A DNA stretch of 64,000 nt from Blasia pusilla (lineage: Eukaryota; Marchantiophyta; Marchantiopsida; Blasiales), in the NCBI GenBank assembly GCA_050084515.1, contig CM114272.1, positions 9,052,001-9,116,000 of the forward strand, read 5' to 3'. A program made the translations under genes and the position numbers. Below are positions 22,956 through 35,163 of the stretch, piece after piece (the stretch's first letter is position 1; each line of letters opens with the position of its first letter). The notes under the pieces were generated by a model. The model was given only the letters and a program-made list of their open reading frames with translations. It did no database searches and was not told the DNA's origin.

Positions 22956-25275
22956 TTGAATAATAGAGTTTCTGTATTTTTCGGGATACATTTTTACGTT
23001 CTTGGCCTTCGGGAAAACTGTGTTGCCGTGGAGAACTGGAATGGGCTTTACCTCATAAGGCCAGGAGCGGTGGAATGAAAATTGGCTTTGTCCCATTCAA
23101 TCATTTGAAGGCTTGTGATTACTTACTATCGCAAATTTTGGTAGCGTACTGCCGCACATTTGCTTTGTTAGTAATGTGGGTTAAGTACTGAGGTCATAGG
23201 TGGGCGGCAAACAACTGCGGTGGACTTATGGTTGCCGCTCGGATTGTATCCTCAATGTGTTTGACACCTTAGGTCTCAAGATCTAAGGGTGCGCAACTTA
23301 GCTCATAGATCGGGCTGATCACCCGGTTGAAGAAGGTTTTGACCCGTAGTGAGATCGCCGGAAGTGGGTTTTGCTTCGAAGAGCGAGGTCGACTGCCAGC
23401 TTCCTCTCCTTTCCGCAGCCCTGCCTAAATTTTATTCATTTATTTTATTTTATCCTATAATTAACACGCAGGAACAGGAGTGCAGAGTTGCCCACGTCGC
23501 TTCGGATCAGTTTCTAGGAGTGTGTGTTGGGGCACTTGAAAAGTTAGACCAGGGGCGTTTTCCAGTAGGATCGGTAGACGGTCTCGAACTTTATGGCGAT
23601 GGCCACGCCTTCAATCCGTGATTGGGCTGCCGTGTCTCAGTCTCACCCGATAGTGAAGACTGACAGATAGACACATCATCGGAGGCGCATTCGAATTTCG
23701 AAGTGGGAGGCTCATTTATGCTCCGCGGTGGCGCGAGTCGCTGAGGGGCGTGGTAGGTACGAAGGTGTCACGATGTCCCGAGCTCCGGATGGTAAGTGCA
23801 TGAAACCGGATCGTCTTGCAGACGTTCTGTTGCGTCAGACGATGCAATCTTCCCCCGTCTCTTCTCTAGATCAGATTCCGAACACAACACAGACCGCTGT
23901 GTCCGCGAGAACGCCGTCGATGGGTGCAGATCGTGTGACAGACCTGCTGTTCCGCATTGAACTGCTGAATAATTTGAACTAGGAATGACCACGTGGCAGC
24001 CCAGAGATTCCTGTCATGTATTAAAAAATTTGATCCAGTCCTGTTCCTTCAAGGCTTTGTTGTATCCGTTTTCTTCCGGTGGACAGAAGTTTTGTTCAGC
24101 GGAAAATGGACCTCCGCGTCAGTTTCCCATGTGTTCACTCACCAAATTAGCCTCAAAGTCCTACTAAAACCCTTACGAACCTCTGTTAACTCCTCACTAA
24201 CCTCATAAACTCCCATTACAACCCCTACTCTCCTTGTTACTCTCTAAAATTTCCGAAAGACTATTGACAGATAGAATTAGGGTTGGATGATTCCAATTTT
24301 CCCGGTTGGTGACCCTCACGTGAATATAAATTTCAAATCGGTAAAACACGCTTGGGAATCGGCACCAACTACAAAGACTGCCGGTTCTGTCCGAGCCTTG
24401 CCTCCTCCATGGCCAAAGTCTCTAATGGTTTGTTGGATGGTGCTTGTTGGTTTACGAAGCACTTGGGTCATGTGAGAAGGGGACAGAGGATAGGTAGTGT
24501 AGGAAGTCCAAGGGTGCGTCCCCATGGAGCATATTATAAGTCCCGATTCTTCCTGATCAACAATATAAAATTCACGGATGACACTTAAGTCCTCGGTCCT
24601 TCCGTGTCGTAAAGGGCCTCAAGTTGTCGGAACGGTCTTGCCATGGACCACGACCTAGGATCGTTCTATGGGGACGCGCCCTGAAGGTAACATTTTGGTA
24701 AATCCTAAAATTCTAGAAATTAGTTAGGATGTGGGAAAAGACAGTGCATGTTCCACTCCATGGTGCCTAACCCTAAGCACCCGGGTCTACTCCACGATCC
24801 CTAACCCCCGCCCCGTTTCATTACTTGAATGTTCCCCTACTTGAATGCCCATACCATACATTATGGATTCGTGGTGAATTCTCCTATCCACATTTGAAAA
24901 TCACTCCTCTTTTAATTGTATAGATACCAGGAATCTCTTAAAGGGTTGTAAGGTTGGATGCCTCGATTTGTATTTTATTTGGCGTTCAGATTGCGTCCTC
25001 CGAAGTGGATTACCATAGAAGGTATTGGATCGAGGTGTTGCCGTGGTAGACCTCCCATCTGCTATTGTACAAATCCTTGCAACCCCGCTCGCTTAATCTG
25101 CTCCACCTTCTCTAATCACTATGTCATAAATTGATCCATATGCATTATTTTGACATGTGGGAGTAATAAAGATTGTAGAACTCTTAAGATGTGATGGGTT
25201 TATAGGAGAATTGTGTCTATTAGGGTTGCTCAAAGCTCGATTGTCCTTCTACACACAAACAAGAATTATTAGTGT
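22956..25275. other. Downstream of TRM6: no gene seen
   Basis: The first few hundred bases are probably TRM6 3' UTR. A GC-richer part (23340-24000) contains an 84-codon open frame at 23728-23982 with no recognisable motif. The rest (24150-25270) is AT-rich intergenic DNA. Confidence 0.35.
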
Positions 25276-25279
25276 ACAG

Positions 25280-25445
25280 TCCGTGCCATGCACAAGAGTG
25301 AAGGGATTAACCATGTTGTGCATAAATTCAAATTTTTTTCTTGTTGCTCGTAGTATGGGAAACACATTTTATTGTTGCCCAGTTGCCTCGTGTCAAGTAG
25401 ATATAAGTTTGCAAATCATAAAGGCACTCTCCGATAATAATACAC
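25280..25445 (-). mobile_element. Decayed short Helitron, 3' end eroded
   Basis: The body aligns with the copies at 17301 and 31035: TGAAGGGATTAACCATGTTG, then TTGTTGCCCAGTTGCC, then TTTGCAAATCATAAAGGC. The hairpin and CTAG terminus are lost or mutated. Confidence 0.6.
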
Positions 25446-26274
25446 ATTGGTGTGTGTGGAGGTGGAAAACCACAATCGTTTTTTGTTTGTCATTCATCAT
25501 GAGAAAGGGTATCGTGCCTTTGTTTGGGTGCCCAAATTGCAGAGTTGCTAATACATTATATCCTCTATACATGAGATGATTTTCGATGATCCCACAACGA
25601 TATTCTTTGTCCTTGTTCAAATTTACTATCGTGGAGTTTTGGGTGGTCTTATTATGCAAGATCACTTATACCCATCTCCATAAAATAAGACTAGTGAAAG
25701 TTAAGGTGTCGAGAGAAATTAGCCAGCCTACACTTTAGCTTGGTTCCCAACTAGGAACTATCCCCACTCAACGTCTTATGGAAGCCTGTAAAGTAAACCC
25801 CTCTTACCATGGTGCCATGTGACACACCGCGGTTGTTAGGAGTGAGCTTATGGGCTCACGACACGTTCGGTAATGAAGTTGTACAACTTTATCCTCAAAG
25901 CACCGGAATCAGAAATATGATTAGGAAAGATTGAGCGGCTTCATGTAGTGAATTGAATTGAAGATTGTATGGACGGTAGTTCAGAATCGGCTCAAATGAG
26001 GAATGGAGGAAGAGAAGGAGGAGGCAGATTGAGGAGAACGAGAGAGAATGGGAGAAAGATCAAGAGTTGTGGGAGAAAATCACGATCTTTGGTCCTTTGT
26101 CTTCCATGGACTACTACAAAAGGCATAAAGTGGAGGAGAACTGAGGTGGGTCAAGCCTGCACAAAAACAGGAATATTGATTGAGTCGGGGAGCAAGGCCA
26201 TGAGAGATTTGAAGAGATTATTTTAGGGAAATGCCCAAGGTATGGGGAGAGCCTTTTTAGGGGGAGGTATTGAA

Positions 26275-27190
26275 TGAGAGGATTTCTTTTTTGGAGGATT
26301 CATGATTCAATTTGTGTAGATGATGATTATTTTGTTCAAAAAGAGATGAAGCTTGAGTTTTAGGCATATCATCAATTAAAAAATGCAGAGTAACTATTCC
26401 AATGTTGGCTCTAGGAGTTTTAGATAATGCTCGAGAGAAGTATGTGCAAATTGGAGAGAGCAATGCCATGAGGTCAATGAAGAAGTTATGTAGGGCCATT
26501 TGGATAACATTTCAAGATTAGTACCACAAAACCAACTACAGATGATATGTAGGTCCAATTTTAAATTACTGAGCAACAACGCTTTCTAGGAATAGTTGCT
26601 TCATTGGATTATATGCAATATGTGTGGAAGAATTTCCTAGTAGCATGGCAAGGTCCTTTCACAAATAAGGATGGTGAAAAGTCTATTGTGTTTGAGGCTA
26701 TTGAAAGTCAACCACTATGGATTTGGCATGTGTATTTTGGACTTCCAAGGGGCAATGAGGATTAGAATGTTTTGGATAGAGCACCTTTGATCAATAATTT
26801 CTTGAGAAGTGGAATAGTTACAATTGGGTTCATAGTCAAGGGAAAGCAATACCAAAGAAACTATCTTCTCACAAATTTAATCCATCACAATTGGTCAATT
26901 TTCATCTCTGCGATTTTGTTGCCATCAGGAGATGACATTAAATGGATTTTAAAGTGTCAAGAACGAGCACGGAAAGATGTAGAGAGAGCATTTGATGTTC
27001 TCTAACAAAGGTTTGAAATTAGGCAAAATCTAGTGAGGATGCACAAGCAAAGTGACATCAAGTGTGCTCTATTGGCTTGTGTAATTCGCCACAATATGGT
27101 TGTGAAGGATGAAAAGCTTGGGTGCTTGCCTTCAGATTAGGATTACAAAGACCGAGCTAGAGCTAAAGTAGGTAGGAGATTGCCCACTAC
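26275..27190 (+). pseudogene. PIF/Harbinger transposase remnant
   Basis: Transposase-like segments appear on the plus strand in several frames. IVFEAIESQPLWIWHVYFGL (about 26688-26747) corresponds to the V-x-E-A-V-x-D-x-x-x-W-I-W region. Then come NVLDRAPLINNFL, a stretch ending NYLLTNLIHHNW, and CQERARKDVERAFDVL (about 26956-27003), the hallmark of the C-terminal Harbinger nuclease domain. CVIRHNMVVKDE follows near 27080. Such proteins are DDE nucleases that move DNA by cut and paste. Multiple stops and shifts mean the copy is dead. Terminal inverted repeats were not located. An unassigned minus-strand frame at about 27743-27870 could be a partner ORF remnant, which is weak inference. Confidence 0.75.
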
Positions 27191-30060
27191 ATATTGGAGA
27201 GAATACCTTGCCCGCTATGTGGATGATTGAAGACACTAAAACTCATTATATGTTGCGCAATCATCTTGTGGAACACTTGTAGGATTTGAAAAGGAGAGGA
27301 GATCACTTTGATTATGCAAGAAGTTAGGATTAGTAGTGGATGTCCTCATATGAATATAATACCAAGCTTAGATTTTGCTACACATGAAAAAATTTAAATC
27401 ATTTATAATTATGCGCAAGCCTTCAATTAAATTCAATACACATTCATTTGCAAAAGTCCACATAAAAAATTTCATGTGAAAGCTTGCTGTGTGAAATTGA
27501 GACAAGAATTGTCATCAAACAATATATTTGAATGGAATTTCTTACTTCATATCTTCCATTCCATGAGGCAAACACAAAATTGCTCCAAACAAATGAGCTA
27601 CTTAATTTGTGCTAAATCCTCCAACTCCTCTCCATGGGCTTCATCTATAGGAGGATTGCACAGTCAAAGAGTGTCCTACATTCTCATCTCGGATTGGAAA
27701 AAGAGTTATTGACGCAATGTGCATGACAACCCTAGTTTCCTCCTCAAGCTCTTTTTGAATTTATTTCTTGAACTTGGAGAGTTTCTGGGCTCTGCACAAG
27801 CAAATACTCTTTAACATATGGATTAATGTCTACTTCCCTAACAACAAATAAATTCTGGAGATTTTCATTCCTCGAATAGTTTTAGCCTCTTTTTTTTTGT
27901 GGCAACCACATCTTTATGGGCGAGCATAGGATGCCACTCAAAATGCACACGCCTCCTCTTCCATCTTCTTCATTATTTTTTTACCAATTGATGTCTCAAA
28001 TTGAATGTCATTGCGTCCCTTAGCATTTAAGAGTGTGCGAACTTGGTAACGTTTTCTGTTTTAGTCCTTTCATTCTCTTCACCAATATCTATGTTATTTG
28101 GGTCATCATGACCAATAACATAAGGTTTTTTGTGACTGAGGAAAACTTAGGAAAATCCTTTGTGTTTGCCTTGGCTTTCCCCTTTCCAATCATATCATCT
28201 ACAGTGTTGGAAAATCTTGGGCAATCTTTTAGCAAATATCAATAATGAAGATGTTGAAGCTCCTTGTTCTTTGGGTACTTGGTGTCATACAACTCTTGGG
28301 CGTTCTTCAAGAGGTCTTCAAAATTCCCTTCACAGAAGTTTGCATCTTCAATAGAGGTATGTGACCCTGAAATTTTCGCAACATCATGGTTCAAATCGCA
28401 CCATTTGGTCTCAAGTGATCCAGAAGGTTTTTATCAGAGTCTTGGGGGACTCAATAAAAAAATGTCACATTCCTTTGAGCAGAACCAATTATTGGATCTT
28501 TTGATATGTGCATCCATGAGTAGCATAATTTATTGAGCTCAACTATTGAAAAATTGGACCCTTGAGATTTCCCTACTTCTTTCATGCTGCACAAGAAATA
28601 TGAACATTGTAAAGAGTGCTGCAGTTTAATCGTATGCGGAGCTTGAGTAGAGTGCAACAATAAATAGGTGAGAAACACATGTGGAGCTTGAGCATAGTTT
28701 AACAATGGAGAGGCTAAAAATGTAGTGAACCACGTTTTGGCCTAATTTCAATTCATTCCCTTGCCATTGATACATTGGAACATGGTGAATTGTGGAGCAC
28801 CGATGATGGATAGCAAGCTCCAATAGTCACTAGAGCAGGCTGCTACTTTGAACCAAAATTGACGTGCGGGGGGGGGAATTGGCGGGCCAAGGGTCAAGTT
28901 TGAACGATGGCACATTGCGGTGGGGTATTGGTTTTTGGTCCATGGTGCCATACTTGCCATTTTTGCCCTAGGCCGATCCTCTTATAAGATACGTGCGAGT
29001 GCTCTAAAGACGAACGTCTACTAGATCAAGTTCTTGAAAGATCGCCATAAGTATAATCAAACTATCTTGGATTAACATCATGGATTGTATGTGGAACACA
29101 GTTCTTCTCCACATTGATATCTTTCTAAGAAGCTCAAAGAATACCAAAAAATACTCAAATAACAAAGAAGTTATGATGTAACATATTGTTTGGCCTTGTT
29201 GCGATATTGTGGTTTCGAAAGGCATGCAAAGAAGACTAATAGGGGGGTTTGAAGTGAAGTCCAAAAATCTTTGTAAGAATATTAACGAGAATTCGTTGCA
29301 AATGTGAACAATGTTCCTACAGACTCTGTACATGAATTTGGGGTTACAGTGAGTTTCCATGATCTACAAAAAGAGTCTAATGCTCTTTCCAAATTGATAC
29401 CAATTTCCTATAAATTATAAAAAAATTAGAAGATCAAACAAACATGTTTGGCCCCTTTGGTGATAGCAGTTGCTATGCATGGATGGAAAAGTTGCATGTG
29501 GACAAATCCGTATCCGTGGACTTACCTCGGTCCTATGGAAGTACTTGTCCATGTAGGCTCCACCTTCCTCTTCTTTCTGATTATCCCCACTTGCCTTTGT
29601 GTTCCATACTTTCATGTTTCTTCCTCTCTCCATCTCCACTTCCTCCCCTCTTATTGTCCCACTCGCCCTTGCCATGCATTCCATCATGAGCTGTAAATGT
29701 GGGCACCATGTTTTGCAATCCTTGTTCGTGGATATGTGCATACTTGTTTGTCCATGGTTCTCCTAGGAACGGACTTGTCCGTCTTTGTGCAACCATGATG
29801 GATGGGTAAAGGTTTGAATAAACCTAATAGTTTCAAGGGGGTTTGGTAAGTGTTTTCTCTAATTTATGTGATGTTGGAAACTATAATCGATTTGTTGTTA
29901 ACATAGGTTTTGCAGCATGGACCATGAACCTTTCAAAATAGCAATCATGAGAAAGTCACCACCCTCTTACCATTCCTAATGTCCTTCCAAATAAAAGGGA
30001 TTAAAGTGGGCTTGTGCTTTACATATGAATCTGTAATCATGCTACCCTATATAAATATAT
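27191..30060. other. Intergenic, decayed transposon DNA
   Basis: No intact gene. Frames around 28000-28550 and 29004-29360 carry no recognisable motif. A G-run lies at about 28866-28876. A CT-rich tract at 29560-29690 creates overlapping open frames of Pro/Leu/Ser-rich peptide that look like chance. Confidence 0.35.
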
Positions 30061-30064
30061 ATAG

Positions 30065-30175
30065 ATTTTTATCCATACTACGAAAGAATTTTTTTGTTGT
30101 CCCGTTGCCATGTGTTAAAAATAGAGGTGTTTGTAAATCAAGAAGCTCTCCTCCCTTAATAATCTCGATGGGGAG
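30065..30175 (-). mobile_element. Fragment of the short Helitron family
   Basis: Only the 5' half (minus-strand sense) is recognisable: TTGTTGTCCCGTTGCCATGT and GTGTTTGTAAATCAAGAAGC, followed by a degenerate TTAATAATCTCGAT end. Confidence 0.45.
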
Positions 30176-31034
30176 AGACTCATATATAGATGGTTACCCC
30201 TTTTGAAAGGAGTTTGAAAATGTAATATCATTTTGTGGCCAATGTGCTCATGATCATGGACATCCTTTATATATTAATATATGGATTCATTTTGTTAGGA
30301 CCCCACTTCCCTCCTACACCATGGTGATGGGTCTTGATTGATGTCCTAATCCATGACCTCCTTTGCACCTATGCATTTATTCGAGGAGGTGTTTATCCAC
30401 TACAATATCCCTTCCATATTCATCTCCTACTCAAAACTAGGTTTTAATATATTCCTCTACATCACTTTCAACATAGAGATAGTTACAAAAAGAAACCAAA
30501 TTAAATCTTTGTTGACAAAGATCCAAACAAAAGTTGCCATCCTACCCCACCCTCCTCTCCCCATGCCTAGTCTCTTGCACCTCCCCTTGAAAATGATATG
30601 AAGACACAAGTACTTTATATTTGACTAGAATGCTCACTAGAAAATGGGGAATTTCTTGCCTCTATGTATGGGTTTTGTTTTTAGTTGATTTGTATACATG
30701 TCTATTTTAGCCCTTACATAGGAAAAACTTGTTGATTTCTATGCAAGCTTGATGAATGTTGTGTGTATTTTACCAATTTCAATTCCACAAAAGTTAGTCC
30801 TCACCATACAAGAAAGAAATTGATGAAAGACACTAAATACTTATATAAGCATAAGCATAAGCATTATTCTTATTTGTGCATAAGTGATTCACAAATTGAT
30901 GGAATCCAAGAGCTCAATGGTGAAGATTCGTACAATGATTCAAGAATATGAAATCACGTGATTTTTTACAAAGAATGGTTCACCAATATGGAGGAAGTGG
31001 ACAAATCAAGAAGGTATTATCTAATAATAACGTA

Positions 31035-31252
31035 CTAGTAAGGTGCCCGTGCAATGCATGGGAAATAAAAAAGTGTTTGAAAAGCTAGTATATAGCCCGT
31101 GAAGGGAAGAGATTAATGATGTTGCACATAAATTCAAATTTTTTTTCTCACTGCCACGTAGCATGTGAAACATTTTCTTGTTGCCCAGTTGCCACGTCTC
31201 AAGCAGAGAGGTGTTTGCAAATCAAGAAGGCACTCTCCCATAATAATATAGA
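31035..31252 (-). mobile_element. Best-preserved short non-autonomous Helitron
   Basis: It is 218 bp on the minus strand. It starts TCTATATTATTATGGGAGAG at 31252 after host A and ends CTAG at 31035 before host T. Eleven bases before the end is the hairpin CCCATGC / GCACGGG with a 3-base loop. These are the hallmarks of Helitrons (5' TC, 3' hairpin plus CTRR, insertion at AT, no TSD). It contains no coding sequence, so it must be mobilised in trans by a Rep-helicase. Confidence 0.88.
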
Positions 31253-34120
31253 TATTATATTATTATTGGAGAGTACCCCTTTATTTTTCAAACTCCTATG
31301 CTCTTGACACTTGGCACTCTCAATGAATAGGGTCGCTCGCCTTTTAAACCAATAGGATCGTTTGAAGTTGATTTAAAATGACATTTAATAATTTTGAGAG
31401 GTAATTATCATTTTGGAAGGGGATTTAAATCCATGCATCGCAGAAGCGTACACTACAATAGATAGTAGAAAAGTATTTGCATGTAACACTTTGTTCTTAT
31501 GTAGAGATATGAAATGATGGCGGAAGTTTGTATGTCACATTAAGTAATTGATGTTATGATTAGCATATTCTTCCAAATATAACTTATTTTAGATAAGAGC
31601 ATACCCTCTCAACCACAATTTTGGATTTGGTGTAAGTTATCACCATTCATTTGAAACTTTTGGGTTGGTTGCGTTATAACTAAAACTTCTTTTCCTTTGA
31701 GGAATTTTGTTGAAATTTGGAAAAAGAAGAAGAAGAAGATAATCTTGGGGGTAAAAGGTAATCTTATGCAAGATGAAATACATTCAAATTATAACAACTT
31801 AAAGAAAGTCAGACATTATACATTAATAAAATAGAAATTCTATTAAAAATTTGCATGCAATAAAAAATATGATTATTTTTAAAATTAATAAATTTAATTC
31901 ATATTATATATTTTGGGAAAAGAAAATGAATTTGAATGGAAAAGGGAAATGACTTCATTAATTAAAATTAACTAATGATTTAATTAGTGGATGTCATTTT
32001 GGTGGAAGAGTCTAGATATTGTTTAAACATTTTATGCATGAGTGAAATTATTTAGGAGAGTTGGTTATTATTTAAATTTTTAAAATAGTAGGGATTATTT
32101 TAACAATGAAATGTTATTACTCTTTTAAGATTTAAGAAAGTGAAAATTATACTTAAAATCTGAAACAAAATATTTCTAAATTATTAAAAAATCATTTTCA
32201 TGCCCAAGCTAACTAAGTAGTTATAACCATCCCCATGATGCACTTTAATTAATGTTTTAAATTTTATATATTAAATATAATCCATGGTCATTCCCATTAG
32301 ATCAGGGTTCGGGGAGTCTTTTCATAGGACCCAGTACATTGCCGGGAATGTCCAATCGGAAACAGTAATTCCGGTTTCTGAACCGGCTTTAAGATGCAAA
32401 ATACTAAGGACCTGCTGGAATCCCAAACGGTTTTCTGAGGCAACTTTAAAATCAATCGGAAATTCTCAAATTTAACTGGCTAGCATTAGTCGTAGATCCC
32501 CCCATCATTGCATTAGATTTCCTTGCATTAATGGGAAAAATGATGGTCTTCAATTAAAAATTGGAAATTAAAAGTCTTCCTTAAAAAAAGGGTTCATCCT
32601 TTCCTCCCCCTTTTAGTATAGCATAACTGCAATCAAATTCGATCATGATTCAAAAGGGCATCACTCACGAACATTGTGGAAACCCGTACTAAGCTCCAAA
32701 AAGCAAGATTCATTTGAACTTCTAGAATCGATTATAGTTCCAACTACCGTGCATAGGGTGATTATAGGTCTGATTGGTTTAGGGTGTATGATTTTTCATT
32801 GCATTGCACGTGGGTGGTGCTGTTGGAGTCCGGCTTCATTGTCGATTTATCTTCTTCTTTTTTCTGTCCGATTTTGGTTTGCTTCTTGAGGTGAAGTCTT
32901 GACATTCCAACCCCAAGAGGAGCGGTGGAGGTTGTATGAAGTGAGATCGAGGCTACCGATCCGGTTTAGTACTCGAAGAAGTGATCGTTTCTAGAAATTT
33001 CTTTGGTAGAAGTCGAACTTCATCGATATATGAGTTTGCACAATGAGCCAAGAATTGTGGCTTTGTCCTTAAAAAGCTGTACCGTGTAGTTCCTTGTATG
33101 ATGTTTCGATAGCGGATGTTCTCGAATATCCGAGGGTTACTTTCACACTAAAGTTGCTGGTGGAAGTGAGCCAAAACTTCATAGAAATGCGTGCGTGGTC
33201 GCTTCGCCAAAGCTAAAAAACAATTGTTTGTGATTAAGTCCACTAGTCGGGCTTTCAGTCCGTCCATGGTTGGCTGTTTGTCGATTCCTTTTCTCTACCA
33301 CTCCCCTTCTCGCTCCAAGTCGTGTTGCCCTCGAAAGCAGAAAAAAGAAAAGGAAAAGGACCGTTACCATGTGTTTTCCAGTAGTGCAAACCTACGGAAA
33401 TAAGTAAATCAATAAAAAGTGAAGCCTATCGCTCGCTTGTCACATGAAAACGCCGATCAATGGAAGTCAAATTAAGAAAGTTTCCTACTTATCACAAAAC
33501 GTTCTTCCGGTATTCCTCACAGGAACTCCGTAAACAGGCTCATACGTGAAGGAGGTAGGAACACTACACAATATGAGGAAGTAGGAAATCGGATTCCAGT
33601 TTTTAAGACATCACATAAACAAATCACTTTCTCCAAGTGCATACATGAGTCCGAATTGGTGCCAGAGAAAGAGAATGCGGAGTAGGACAACTGAACAGAA
33701 GTATTCGGTTACTAGTTTTTAACATTTGTTTTTTTCGCAGTCTTAGTTTTGAGCATACCCTCACTTTTTCGGAATTTTCAACACATCATGATCTTTGTGC
33801 CACGAGAAGTGTCGTACTGCGGTTCCCCGTCGTCATCATCTCGTCCCGTCCTGTCCTACACATGGTGTACTTCAGTGAGCCGTTAGCCCCTAAAGCTTCT
33901 TTTGCACCTCAAGAGAGATAGACGCATAGGAATCCTCACTCACCTTTCACTCCGAGAGTGACGGGCTATACTAGCATGCTCTCCATGTGCATGGAGTTCG
34001 ATGGGCCGTTCATGGAACCGCTATCCCTTACTACCGCACGAGTCGACTAAAACTCAACCCACTCTCCATGATCTGCAGATATTTCGAAATAGCGTCTAAG
34101 TGATATTTTGAAGAAGTCGT
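31253..34120. other. Intergenic, no gene recognised
   Basis: 31300-32280 is very AT-rich. From 32280 the composition becomes more balanced, with short frames (for example 32284-32475 and 33191-33403) that lack recognisable motifs. They could be gene relics. Confidence 0.3.
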
Positions 34121-34123
34121 CAC

Positions 34124-34357
34124 ATGCACGTTTCAGGATGGTTTGCCAACCCATGGCAATGCGGCCTGTGGGATCGTCTCAGTACTTATCCACCAGGTAT
34201 GAATCGAGTTATGAGGCCTGAGAGCTTTGAGATGGTAGTGACGGGTGAGATCGTCTCAGTGCCTATCCCACCAGGAATGAATCGAGTTAAGAAGCCTGAG
34301 AGCTTTGAGATGGTAGTGACGGGTGAGAGATCCAACCTCGTGCTTGGCGTCGGATAA
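34124..34357 (+). other. Short open frame with in-frame 26-residue duplication
   Basis: A 77-codon frame holds two near-identical copies of a 78-bp unit (about 34172-34249 and 34249-34327). Both copies encode PPGMNRVxxPESFEMVVTGE. The duplication keeps frame, but no homolog is recognised. Neighbouring frames to about 34680 look exon-like yet shift phase. It may be an exon relic rather than a gene. Confidence 0.25.
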
Positions 34358-35163
34358 AAACGCAGCCGGCATCATTAAGGATCTGGATTACCCGGCTGTG
34401 ACGAAAAAGGCTGGCCTCGGGAATGTCCTTATTAGTGGATGGAAATGCTACTGGTGTGTCTCAGACGTCTCCTGCGACTTTCAATTTCCCTTTCCGTCTG
34501 GGGAATACAACCGCTGATTGTGAAGTGGTGTCTTCCACGTCTCTTCTCACTCCAGGACTTCGTCGTGGGAGACTCACCCAGATTCCGGCTCTCTTGCCGT
34601 CACGACTCTTGTCCTCAGATCAAGGTTCCCACTGTCTCTGTTGTACCGAACCAAGCAGGATCTGATTGAAACTTCGAACTGCAGTGCGTCGCTTCATCAA
34701 GCCAGGTACTTTTCGACTTACACGACACCTCTTGGTTGACGGGATTATTTTCTTCTACAGGAGATTACAAACTAGAGGCTAAGACAAAAAGGCCCCATGT
34801 TCTGATGGAAAGAACTACTCGTGCTGAAAGATATCTAAAACCCCCAATCAAGTTGTGAACCCTTTTCAAATCCAGTGCAAGTTTGCGCATAAAACTGCAG
34901 TAGACACATTTTCTTAAGTTGCACTACCACTCATGGCATGTTAAAAACACTCTCCGGATTGGGAACTATTTCAGATGTGGGAATCACATCTAGTTTAGAA
35001 GATTCAACTACGTTCCAACCAAGAGAATCCACTTTCTTCCAAGAAACCTCCACCCTCCATTTAAAAATTCCGTGCAAGTACCATGCCAACAATGATGATA
35101 GTGATCCATGACAGTTGGAAAGACAGTTTTAAAGATACAGACACTTCTGCGGTTCCATTTAAA

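Noticed and set aside
23728-23982. 84-codon open frame after TRM6
   Set aside because: It starts with ATG and has even composition but no motif, no splice context and no neighbour support. Not reported as a gene.
29444-29796. Overlapping open frames on both strands
   Set aside because: They arise from a CT-rich tract. The peptides are low-complexity and disagree between frames.
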